This document shows, in pieces, positions 1 through 6,107 of a stretch of 6,749 nt of DNA. Numbering within the stretch: position 1 is the stretch's first letter; the number at the start of each line of letters is the position of its first letter. The notes below the pieces were generated by a model that was not told the origin of the DNA, did not search any database, and was given only the letters and a program-made list of their open reading frames with translations. Position numbers and translations under genes: made by a program. Source of the DNA: an uncultured Rhodobiaceae bacterium (GTDB taxonomy: Bacteria; Pseudomonadota; Alphaproteobacteria; RS24); the NCBI GenBank assembly GCA_913020275.1, contig CAJWBV010000046.1, forward strand, positions 1 through 6,749. Reading direction: 5' to 3'.

Positions 1-593
1 GCTATCCGACCGCAGCGCTGACGCTGCTGTTGCCACTTGTGCGGGCGGGTTTGATAGAAACTGAAGATTTGATTATCGACGCAAAATCCGGCGTTACCGG
101 TGCCGGTCGCAGCCTCAAGGAGCAAAATCTGTTCAGCGAGGTGGCCGAGGCCATGCACGCTTACGGTGTCGGGGCGCACCGGCATGCGCCTGAGATTGAA
201 CAAGAAGTGTCGCTGGCCGCAGGCCGGTCGGTCATAGTCAATTTCACGCCGCATCTGGTACCGATGAACCGCGGTGAGTATTTGTCTGTTTATGCAAAAT
301 CGGCCAATGGTGCCAAGGCAAAAGACATGCGCGCCTGCCTGCAAGCGCATTATTCCGATGCGCCATTTGTGCGGCTGGCGCGCGAAGGTCTTGTGCCCGC
401 CACGCGGCATGTGCGCGGCTCGAATTTGTGCGAATTGGCCGCATTTGACGACCGGTTGCCTGCGCGGGTTATTTTGTTCTCGGCGCTGGACAATCTGGTT
501 AAGGGGTCGAGCGGACAGGCCGTGCAGAATTTGAACATTATGTTCGGCTTTGATGAAACAGAAGGGCTGCAACAGCAACCGCTTTACCCCTAG
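1..593 (+). CDS. argC: N-acetyl-gamma-glutamyl-phosphate reductase (ArgC), 5'-truncated by window edge
   Basis: ArgC catalyses the NADPH-dependent reduction of N-acetylglutamyl-5-phosphate to N-acetylglutamate semialdehyde, the third step of arginine synthesis, in the cytosol. The reading frame is open from base 3, and 196 residues are visible. The first is Tyr, followed by PTAA. In the family this follows the catalytic cysteine (GCYPT), and bases 1-2 (gc) fit the end of its TGC codon, so the edge cuts the active-site codon. Further ArgC signatures are KSGVTGAGR, the histidine-containing HRHAPEIEQE, FTPHLVPMNRG and, near the end, NLVKGSSGQAVQN. The stop is TAG at 591-593. Full-length ArgC is about 345-350 residues, so roughly 150 residues plus the NADP-binding domain lie upstream. 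A TTG at 30 is an internal codon, not the start. The C-terminus is complete and no damage is seen. The next gene begins 80 bases on, so it may be a separate unit. Confidence 0.96.
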   Translation, partial: YPTAALTLLLPLVRAGLIETEDLIIDAKSGVTGAGRSLKEQNLFSEVAEAMHAYGVGAHRHAPEIEQEVSLAAGRSVIVNFTPHLVPMNRGEYLSVYAKSANGAKAKDMRACLQAHYSDAPFVRLAREGLVPATRHVRGSNLCELAAFDDRLPARVILFSALDNLVKGSSGQAVQNLNIMFGFDETEGLQQQPLYP

Positions 594-601
594 GCGCCTG
601 T

Positions 602-628
602 GGCCGCGAGCGGCCTTTAATTGGCCGC
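602..628 (+). terminator. possible weak argC terminator with a competing hairpin
   Basis: GGCCG (602-606) can pair with CGGCC (611-615) around the loop CGAG. TTTAATT follows, which is only a poor U-tract, so this would be a weak intrinsic terminator for argC. The same GCGGCC (610-615) can instead pair over 6 bp with GGCCGC (623-628), leaving TTTAATT as the loop, so the two hairpins exclude each other. A palindrome AGGCGCCT (592-599) lies just before. The pairings are read directly from the sequence. Any terminator or switch role is inference. I found no promoter with convincing -35/-10 elements in the rest of the gap (629-673). Confidence 0.3.
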
Positions 629-673
629 AATTTGGTGGCATAGACGGGGAATTAAAGAGGCAAGAGAAGACTT

Positions 674-1876
674 ATGACACAAGACTTTCAGCGTATTCAG
701 CGTCTGCCGCCTTATGTGTTTGAACAAGTCAACAAACTGAAGGCGCAAGCGCGCGCGCAAGGCAAAGACATTATCGACTTCGGCATGGGCAATCCGGATT
801 TGCCGACGCCGGATCATATTGTTGAAAAACTGGTCGAGACTGTTCGCAATCCGCGCACCCACAGATATTCTGCCTCCAAAGGCATTCCCGGTCTCCGCAA
901 GGCACAGGCGCGCTATTATGAACGGCGTTTCGGCGTGAAACTGAACCCTGAGACGGAAGTCATTGCCACGCTGGGGTCGAAAGAGGGGTTTGCAAATATG
1001 GCGCAGGCCATTACCGATCCGGGCGATGTGATCCTTGTGCCGAACCCGACTTATCCGATCCACGCGTTCGGTTTCATTATCTCCGGTGCAACCATTCGGC
1101 ATCTGCCACTGGAAGAGGGCAGTGATTTTTTTGCAGTTCTTGACCGCGCGGTCGCCAACAGCCATCCAACACCGAAGGCGCTGGTGCTGAATTTCCCCGC
1201 CAATCCGACGGCGGAAGTGGTGGATTTGGCATTTTATAAGGAAGCGGTCGCCTATGCGAAAAAGCACGATATTATTCTTTTGTCGGACCTTGCCTATTCC
1301 GAAATTTATTTCGATGACAATGCGCCGCCGCCCTCAATCTTGCAGATAGACGGCGCGAAAGACGTTGCGGTTGAGTTTACCTCGCTGTCGAAAACATTTT
1401 CCATGCCCGGCTGGCGCATGGGCTTTGCTGTCGGCAATGAGCGGCTTATCGGGGCGTTGACGCGGATCAAATCCTATCTCGATTATGGTGCTTTTACGCC
1501 GATACAGGTCGCCGCTTCTGCCGCGCTGGACAGTCCGGAAGAAGTTATTCGTGATATCCGAAATGTGTATAAGGAGCGCCGTGACGTTCTGATCGACGTT
1601 TTTTCACGCGCAGGATGGGATGTGCCCTCGCCGCAAGCTACCATGTTTGCCTGGGCGCGCATTCCGCCATTGTTTGAGGGCATGACCTCGCTCGAATTTT
1701 CCTCATTGCTGTTGCAGGAAGCCGATATTGCGGTGTCGCCGGGCATTGGATTTGGTGAGTATGGTGATAATCATGTGCGTATTGCCCTGGTTGAAAATGA
1801 ACAGCGCACTCGTCAGGCAGGCAGAAACCTGCGGCGGTTTATGGAAGAGCATTCGGAAAAACGGAAGACCGCATGA
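674..1876 (+). CDS. alaC: AlaC-type glutamate-pyruvate (alanine) aminotransferase, PLP-dependent class I/II
   Basis: This 400-residue fold-type I, PLP-dependent aminotransferase probably moves the amino group of glutamate to pyruvate, giving alanine, in the cytosol. From memory the sequence follows E. coli AlaC (YfdZ) closely over its length: RLPPYVF at 11-17, DFGMGNPD at 35-42, GSKEG at 101-105, VPNPTYPIH at 122-130, and SPGIGFGEYGD at 355-365. Expected cofactor and substrate residues are present: Asn177 (NFPANPT), Asp205 and Tyr208 (SDLAYSE), the Schiff-base Lys240 (SLSKTFSMPGWRMGF), Arg248, and Arg369 (HVRIAL) for the substrate carboxylate. The ATG start has purine-rich GAGAAG at 664-669 four bases upstream, and the N-terminus aligns with the family. 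It overlaps hom by four bases (ATGA). Such proteins are often labelled LL-diaminopimelate aminotransferase. The neighbouring aspartate-family gene makes a broader or different substrate possible, so the exact substrate is less sure than the fold. Confidence 0.85.
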   Translation: MTQDFQRIQRLPPYVFEQVNKLKAQARAQGKDIIDFGMGNPDLPTPDHIVEKLVETVRNPRTHRYSASKGIPGLRKAQARYYERRFGVKLNPETEVIATLGSKEGFANMAQAITDPGDVILVPNPTYPIHAFGFIISGATIRHLPLEEGSDFFAVLDRAVANSHPTPKALVLNFPANPTAEVVDLAFYKEAVAYAKKHDIILLSDLAYSEIYFDDNAPPPSILQIDGAKDVAVEFTSLSKTFSMPGWRMGFAVGNERLIGALTRIKSYLDYGAFTPIQVAASAALDSPEEVIRDIRNVYKERRDVLIDVFSRAGWDVPSPQATMFAWARIPPLFEGMTSLEFSSLLLQEADIAVSPGIGFGEYGDNHVRIALVENEQRTRQAGRNLRRFMEEHSEKRKTA

Positions 1877-3141
1877 ACGGGTCGTTGCGGATAGGTTTGG
1901 CCGGTCTAGGAACGGTCGGTATTGAGGTGGCCGGGCGGTTGTTACACGGGGCGGTGCCCGGTGTCACGCTGACGGCTGTCTGTGCCCGTGACAGGGCCCG
2001 CGACCGCGGGCTTGACTTGTCGGTGGTACGTTGGGTTGACCATCCGGTTGAACTCGCTGCGGCCGGCGATGTTGACCTTGTTGTCGAACTGATTGGTGGC
2101 ACGGGCGATCCGGCGGCGGCTCTGATTGACTCTGCTCTGGTGGCGGGTAAGTCGGTGGTCACGGCCAATAAGGCGCTATTGGCCGAACGCGCCATGCAAC
2201 TGGCCGTGGTCAGCGAGGCAAGCGGCGCGTCATTGGCCTATGAAGCGGCGGTGGCAGGCGGCATTCCGGTTATCAAAACACTGCGCGAAGCACTGGCCGG
2301 CAATAAAATCAACCGCATCAGCGGCATTTTAAACGGCACGTGTAATTTCATATTGAGCCAGATGGAAAGCGACGGCGTGTCGTTCGAAGCGGCATTGAAA
2401 GATGCCCAGAAGTTTGGCTTTGCAGAGGCCGAGCCCGATCTCGACATTAGCGGCATGGATGCCGCACAGAAGCTGGCACTGCTGGCGGGGTTGGCCTTTG
2501 GTGTTCAGCCCGATGTATCGCAAATTTCCGTAACCGGCATTGAAGCAATAACCGATCAGGACATTTCCTTTGCAGACGAGTTCAACAGTGTCATCCGCCT
2601 GATTGCCATTGCCGGGGAAACCCCGGACGGGCTGGTGCAATGCGTGGCGCCGATGCTGGTCGAGCGCACGCATGCGCTTGCGCAGGTTAAAAACGAACTG
2701 AACGCCGTTGCGCTTGAGGCAAGCCCCGTCGGACAATTGTTTTTGCAAGGGCCGGGGGCCGGCGGCGGGGCGACAGCCTCGGCGGTGCTTTCGGATATTG
2801 CAGATTTGGCACAAGGTTTCGGGCGGCCTGTTTTCGGTGCCGATGCGCTGAACATGCAAGCCGCGAAAGCGGCTGACTTGCCCCCACAGGCTTGGTATCT
2901 GCGTCTTGCACTGGCCGATGAGCCGGGCAGCATGGCGTCCGTTACGCAAGTTTTGGCTGAAAGCGGCGTTTCAATTGAGGAAGTTGTGCAAAGATCCCGC
3001 AATGCGGGTGACACATATCTTCCTGTAGTGTTTATTACGCACAAGGTTGATGTGGCTCACCTGCGGGCGGCTTTAAGCAGCCTTGCCCAGCAGGACACAA
3101 TCCGCAATCAGGTTCTGGCTCTGCCTGTTTTCGAGGCATAA
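1873..3141 (+). CDS. hom: homoserine dehydrogenase with C-terminal ACT domain
   Basis: Hom reduces L-aspartate-4-semialdehyde to homoserine with NAD(P)H. This is the branch point leading to threonine, methionine and isoleucine. The protein has 422 residues, normal for the monofunctional form without a fused aspartokinase. Residues 1-130 are a Rossmann domain with GLGTVG at 11-16 and TANKALLA at 97-104 (Lys100). Residues about 136-315 are the catalytic domain with NGTCNFIL at 154-161 and the signature region 178-200, containing Glu185, Asp191, Asp196 and Lys200 as expected for the active site. Residue 187 is Glu where the family pattern usually has Asp, Asn or Ser. Residues about 342-420 form an ACT domain (LADEPGSMASVTQVLAESGVSIEEV), the usual site of threonine feedback inhibition. 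The ATG lies in ATGA with the alaC stop, and GGAAGA at 1863-1868 is a suitable ribosome binding site, so translation is probably coupled. glpX follows after 30 bases. Confidence 0.97.
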   Translation: MNGSLRIGLAGLGTVGIEVAGRLLHGAVPGVTLTAVCARDRARDRGLDLSVVRWVDHPVELAAAGDVDLVVELIGGTGDPAAALIDSALVAGKSVVTANKALLAERAMQLAVVSEASGASLAYEAAVAGGIPVIKTLREALAGNKINRISGILNGTCNFILSQMESDGVSFEAALKDAQKFGFAEAEPDLDISGMDAAQKLALLAGLAFGVQPDVSQISVTGIEAITDQDISFADEFNSVIRLIAIAGETPDGLVQCVAPMLVERTHALAQVKNELNAVALEASPVGQLFLQGPGAGGGATASAVLSDIADLAQGFGRPVFGADALNMQAAKAADLPPQAWYLRLALADEPGSMASVTQVLAESGVSIEEVVQRSRNAGDTYLPVVFITHKVDVAHLRAALSSLAQQDTIRNQVLALPVFEA

Positions 3142-3161
3142 TACTTAAGAGCGGTGCAAAT

Positions 3162-3170
3162 AGGAGAGGT
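3162..3170 (+). promoter_or_regulatory. ribosome binding site deciding the glpX start
   Basis: AGGAGAGGT lies just before the ATG at 3172. Its AGGAG core (3162-3166) ends five bases from that ATG, a near-ideal Shine-Dalgarno arrangement and the strongest in the window. An in-frame GTG at 3154 would start a protein six residues longer, but it has no such site in front of it and would place this one inside the coding sequence. The ATG is therefore preferred. Confidence 0.8.
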
Positions 3171-3171
3171 T

Positions 3172-4152
3172 ATGAGTAAATCCAAAGGCATTAACCGGGT
3201 TTTGACACTGGAACTGGCGCGCGTGACCGAGCGCGCGGCGGTTGCGGCGGCGGGCTTGATCGGTCGCGGCGATGAAAAAGCGGCAGACCAGGCCGCGGTT
3301 GATGCCATGCGCCGGGAATTGAACTCCCTGGAGATTGACGGCGAGGTTGTTATTGGTGAGGGCGAGCGCGACGAAGCACCGATGCTTTATATCGGCGAAA
3401 AAGTCGGCAAGGGAAAAGGCCCGAAGGTCGATATTGCGCTCGATCCGCTGGAGGGCACAACTCTGACTGCCAAGGGCATGCCAAACGCCTTGGCAGTGGT
3501 TGCCATGGCCGAGGCCGGAAGCCTGCTGAATGCGCCCGATGCCTATATGGATAAAATTGCACTGGGCGGCAATTATCCGGACGACATTGTTGATCTGGAC
3601 GCAACGCCGGAAGAAAATGTGAAAGCGGTTGCTACAGCGAAGGGTGTCGGCGTTGAACTGATTAATGTGTGTATTCTCGACCGACCGCGCCATGCGGACA
3701 TGATCGCGCAAGTGCGCGAATGCGGCGCGCGCGTCACGCTAATCACCGACGGCGACATTGCGGGCGTTATTCACACAACAGATCCCTCGACCGGCATTGA
3801 TCTTTATATGGGTACGGGCGGGGCTCCCGAGGGCGTTCTGGCCGCTGCCGCATTGCGCTGCACGGGCGGCCAGATGCAGGGGCGGCTGGTGCTCAATGGC
3901 GATGACCAGAAAGAGCGTGCCCGCAAAATGGGAATTACCGACTTCGACCGCAAATACAAAGTCGATGAGATGGCGAAGGGCGATGTCGTTCTGTCTGCCA
4001 CGGGCGTTACATCGGGGTCAATGCTTTCGGGTATATCGCATCAAAATGGCGTTATCTGGACAGAAACCCTGCTCATGCGCTCATCGACCGGCACCATTCG
4101 CTGGATTAAAGCGTGCCACGCCAACAGGGATAAATTCCACCTGAATGATTGA
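3172..4152 (+). CDS. glpX: class II fructose-1,6-bisphosphatase (GlpX)
   Basis: GlpX hydrolyses fructose-1,6-bisphosphate to fructose-6-phosphate in gluconeogenesis, in the cytosol, using divalent metal (Mn2+ in characterised members). From the ATG at 3172 the protein has 326 residues, a usual GlpX length. Motifs match the family: Asp44 in AAVDAMR, Glu64 in GEGERDEAP (62-70), the metal-binding DPLEGTT at 91-97 with Asp91 and Glu94, ITDGDIAG at 191-198, and TGGAPEGVLAAAALRC at 215-230 with Glu220. These correspond to the known E. coli GlpX metal and phosphate ligands (Asp33, Glu57, Asp85, Glu88, Glu213). It sits 30 bases after hom and its last codons overlap the start of recJ by eight bases in another frame. 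No terminator or promoter is evident on either side, consistent with co-transcription. Some GlpX-family enzymes also act on sedoheptulose-1,7-bisphosphate, which the sequence alone cannot settle. Class I and inositol-phosphatase motifs are absent. Confidence 0.96.
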   Translation: MSKSKGINRVLTLELARVTERAAVAAAGLIGRGDEKAADQAAVDAMRRELNSLEIDGEVVIGEGERDEAPMLYIGEKVGKGKGPKVDIALDPLEGTTLTAKGMPNALAVVAMAEAGSLLNAPDAYMDKIALGGNYPDDIVDLDATPEENVKAVATAKGVGVELINVCILDRPRHADMIAQVRECGARVTLITDGDIAGVIHTTDPSTGIDLYMGTGGAPEGVLAAAALRCTGGQMQGRLVLNGDDQKERARKMGITDFDRKYKVDEMAKGDVVLSATGVTSGSMLSGISHQNGVIWTETLLMRSSTGTIRWIKACHANRDKFHLND

Positions 4153-5935
4153 GGCAACAGACCAGACAGCTTTGGGGGTTTCGCGTTCGGCGGCCGGGCA
4201 GGTCTGGAAGTTTCGTCCAAGCGATGATCGTCTCGTGCTGGCAATGTGCCAGCGTCACACCATACCGGATATTTTGGCGCGCGTGCTGGTGGCGCGCGGT
4301 GTGGCACTGGAAGAAGTGCCGGCCTATCTGGAGCCGCGCTTGCGCGACCTCCTGCCCGATCCGTCCTGCCTGACGGATATGGACAAGGCGGCCGAGCGTC
4401 TGGCACTTGCGGTTGAGCATGATGAAAAAATAGCTGTCTTCGGAGATTATGACGTAGACGGGGCAACCTCGTCAGCCGTTTTGTCACGGTATTTTGCGGC
4501 GCTGGGCAAGCACTTGCGGGTTTATATTCCCGACCGCCAGAAAGAAGGCTACGGGCCGAATATTGGCGCGTTCCGCCAATTGCAAGATGAGGGGCATAAT
4601 CTCATTGTGACCGTCGATTGTGGCACCATGGCCCATGACACGCTGGCCGCGGCACATGCGTCGGGAATCGACGTCATTGTCGCCGACCATCACCAAACGG
4701 GCGGCGGTCTGCCGACGTGTTTTGCACTGGTCAATCCGCGCCGCGCTGATGACACAAGCGGCTTGGGCCATCTCGCCGCAGTTGGGGTCACGTTTTTGCT
4801 GGTGGTTGCGGTGAACAGGTGCCTGCGCCGCAGTGGATATTTCGATACGCGCGACGAACCCGATGTGCTGGGCCTGCTGGACATGGTGGCGCTGGGCACG
4901 GTGTGTGACGTTGTGCCATTGCAGGGGCTCAACCGCGCGCTGGTGCGCCAGGGCATGGCGGTGGCCGCGCAAACCAACAATGAGGGCATTCGGGCGCTGG
5001 CGCGTGTGTCGCGCGCAAACCAACAATTGGGCACTTATGAATTTGGCTTTCAGCTGGGCCCGCGCCTTAACGCCGGAGGCCGCGTTGGAGAGGCCTCGCT
5101 GGGAGTGCGTTTGCTGTCGACCGAAAGCAGCGAGGAAGCCAGTGGGTTTGCCATGCGGCTTGACGATCTGAACACTGAGCGGCGCGCCATTGAAGCCGAA
5201 GTTTTGTCCGAAGCCATGCATGATGCGGAGAACAAAATTGCCGCGCACAATGCGCCGCCGCCTTATTTTCTGGCCGCGCGGGAGGGGTGGCACCCGGGCG
5301 TTATTGGCATCGTCGCCGGACGGGTGAAGGATAAATTCCACCGGCCGAGTTTTATAATCGCGCTTGATGAAACTGGCCTTGGCAAAGGGTCGGCGCGCTC
5401 AATTGCGGGCATTGATGTCGGCCGCCTTATTGCCGATGCGGTGGATCGCGGCCTTATCGAATCCGGCGGCGGCCATGCCATGGCCGCGGGGCTGACTTTG
5501 CGTGCCGAGCAAATGGCGGGGTTTGAAGCCTATTTGACGCAAGAGCTGGGCGCATTGGCGTTGGATGGCCCGCGCGATCTTTGGCTTGATGCCACTTTGT
5601 CACCGGCGGCGGCCAATACCGACCTGCTTGAACTGATTCAAAAGGCCGGCCCCTTTGGTGCAGGCAATGCCGAGCCGCGTTTCGTTTTTCCCGCCGTACG
5701 CGTGGTGCAATCCGATATCGTGGGTGACGGCCACGTGCGCTGTATTCTCGCCGGTCGCGGAGGCGGGCGGTTGAAAGCCATTGCTTTTTCGAGTGTGCCG
5801 GAGGGCGTGCGCGCGCTTCTTACCAAGCCGCCATCGCTATGTCATATCGCCGGTTTTCTGCGCGCCGATAACTGGAACGGACGCAATGATGTGCAACTGA
5901 TGGTGCATGATGCCGCATATGCTGACAGTTCTTGA
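4145..5935 (+). CDS. recJ: single-stranded-DNA-specific 5'-3' exonuclease RecJ
   Basis: RecJ degrades single-stranded DNA 5' to 3' in RecF-pathway recombination, mismatch repair and rescue of stalled forks. The protein has 596 residues, as usual for alphaproteobacterial RecJ. The DHH phosphoesterase core is intact: GDYDVDG at 100-106, TVDCGT at 156-161, ADHHQTGG at 180-187, and LDMVALGTVCDVVPL at 245-259. These supply the aspartates and histidines that bind two metals. LGPRLNAGGR follows at 304-313. The DHHA1 region has GWHPGVIGIVAGR (381-393), KGSARS (414-419) and ESGGGHAMAAGL (439-450). The OB-fold C-terminal part has GPFGAGNAEPRF (502-513). The ATG at 4145 keeps the LGVSRSAAGQVW stretch (10-21), which resembles the N-terminus of other RecJ proteins. 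Its own ribosome binding site is poor (AGGGA at 4126-4130, 14 bases away), so initiation probably depends on ribosomes ending glpX eight bases downstream of the start. The stop codon lies within a likely tRNA promoter. Confidence 0.97.
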   Translation: MIEATDQTALGVSRSAAGQVWKFRPSDDRLVLAMCQRHTIPDILARVLVARGVALEEVPAYLEPRLRDLLPDPSCLTDMDKAAERLALAVEHDEKIAVFGDYDVDGATSSAVLSRYFAALGKHLRVYIPDRQKEGYGPNIGAFRQLQDEGHNLIVTVDCGTMAHDTLAAAHASGIDVIVADHHQTGGGLPTCFALVNPRRADDTSGLGHLAAVGVTFLLVVAVNRCLRRSGYFDTRDEPDVLGLLDMVALGTVCDVVPLQGLNRALVRQGMAVAAQTNNEGIRALARVSRANQQLGTYEFGFQLGPRLNAGGRVGEASLGVRLLSTESSEEASGFAMRLDDLNTERRAIEAEVLSEAMHDAENKIAAHNAPPPYFLAAREGWHPGVIGIVAGRVKDKFHRPSFIIALDETGLGKGSARSIAGIDVGRLIADAVDRGLIESGGGHAMAAGLTLRAEQMAGFEAYLTQELGALALDGPRDLWLDATLSPAAANTDLLELIQKAGPFGAGNAEPRFVFPAVRVVQSDIVGDGHVRCILAGRGGGRLKAIAFSSVPEGVRALLTKPPSLCHIAGFLRADNWNGRNDVQLMVHDAAYADSS

Positions 5936-5960
5936 AATCCACTGGAAATGTGAGTATATC
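5932..5960 (+). promoter_or_regulatory. probable sigma-70 promoter of tRNA-Glu, overlapping the recJ stop codon
   Basis: TTGAAA (5932-5937, five of six matches to TTGACA) is followed after exactly 17 bases by TATATC (5955-5960, four of six matches to TATAAT). Transcription would begin around 5966-5968, about 15 bases before the mature tRNA. The -35 box contains the recJ TGA (5933-5935). The box matches and spacing are seen directly. Use as a promoter is inferred from its position before a tRNA gene. The tRNA could also be made by read-through from recJ, since no terminator is visible between them. Confidence 0.5.
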
Positions 5961-5970
5961 AAAGCGTTCT

Positions 5971-6063
5971 AAAGCCATAGAGCGCCCTTCGTCTATCGGT
6001 TAGGACGCCAGGTTTTCAACCTGGAAAGAGGGGTTCGATTCCCCTAGGGCGTGCCATGGCTTT
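5971..6063 (+). repeat. 8-base inverted repeat in the leader and trailer of the tRNA gene
   Basis: AAAGCCAT (5971-5978) is the exact reverse complement of ATGGCTTT (6056-6063). The arms flank the tRNA: the left ends three bases before its first base, and the right begins at the terminal A of CCA. In the precursor they could pair, extending the acceptor stem. The right arm runs into TTTTT (6061-6065), so the structure might help termination, though this is unproven. Confidence 0.55.
5982..6056 (+). tRNA. tRNA-Glu, anticodon TTC, with encoded CCA
   Basis: A complete cloverleaf of 75 bases can be drawn by hand. The acceptor stem is GCGCCCT (5982-5988) with AGGGCGT (6046-6052), ending in a G1-U72 wobble. 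The D stem is GTCT (5991-5994) with GGAC (6003-6006), around a loop containing the G18-G19 pair. The anticodon stem is CCAGG (6008-6012) with CCTGG (6020-6024), with loop TTTTCAA and anticodon TTC at 6015-6017, which reads GAA/GAG. The variable loop has four bases (AAAG), typical of tRNA-Glu. The T arm is AGGGG-TTCGATT-CCCCT (6029-6045). The discriminator is G6053 and CCA is encoded at 6054-6056. It lies 46 bases after recJ on the same strand and converges with msrA. Glutamyl-tRNA serves translation and, in alphaproteobacteria using the C4 pathway, is not needed for haem synthesis. Confidence 0.97.
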
Positions 6064-6073
6064 TTGGACTTTT

Positions 6074-6107
6074 CCGATTTATTACCTGTTTTATTGCCCG
6101 ATTTATT
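6074..6107. repeat. short direct repeat CCGATTTATT, two copies 24 bases apart
   Basis: CCGATTTATT occurs at 6074-6083 and 6098-6107, with a related TTTTATTG between them (6089-6096). The T-rich stretch lies between the tRNA and the msrA stop, and the second copy runs over the msrA stop codon (TTA at 6103-6105 on the + strand). It may be simple AT-rich filler or slipped duplication. On the tRNA strand the T runs could aid termination, but I see no stable hairpin within it. Confidence 0.4.

Noticed and set aside
617..1267. Antisense open frame of 216 codons over the start of alaC
   Set aside because: It is codon-aligned with alaC and shows no domain. It is explained by codon bias in the real gene.
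2329..2949. Antisense open frame of 206 codons within hom
   Set aside because: It is again codon-aligned with the sense gene, has low-complexity basic composition, and has no recognisable motif.
3154..3171. GTG start giving a GlpX longer by six residues
   Set aside because: The strong AGGAG site lies between this GTG and the ATG at 3172, and that ATG gives the family-typical N-terminus.
3145..3711. Antisense open frame of 188 codons over glpX
   Set aside because: It is codon-aligned with glpX and shows no motif. The GlpX metal-site motifs on the sense strand are unambiguous.
4484..5341. Long antisense open frame (285 codons) within recJ
   Set aside because: It is codon-aligned with recJ, so it stays open simply because TTA, CTA and TCA sense codons are rare. 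The product is rich in Arg, His and Gln with no recognisable domain, while recJ on the other strand has all its motifs.
4128..5342. Exact 14-base repeat GGATAAATTCCACC at 4128-4141 (glpX end) and 5329-5342 (recJ)
   Set aside because: Both copies encode Asp-Lys-Phe-His in frame with the same codons. A coincidence of shared residues is enough, and no other similarity surrounds them.
5982..6107. tRNA-Glu 3' end as an integration site for a mobile element
   Set aside because: No copy of the tRNA 3' end recurs in the window, no integrase is present, and the next gene is a housekeeping msrA.
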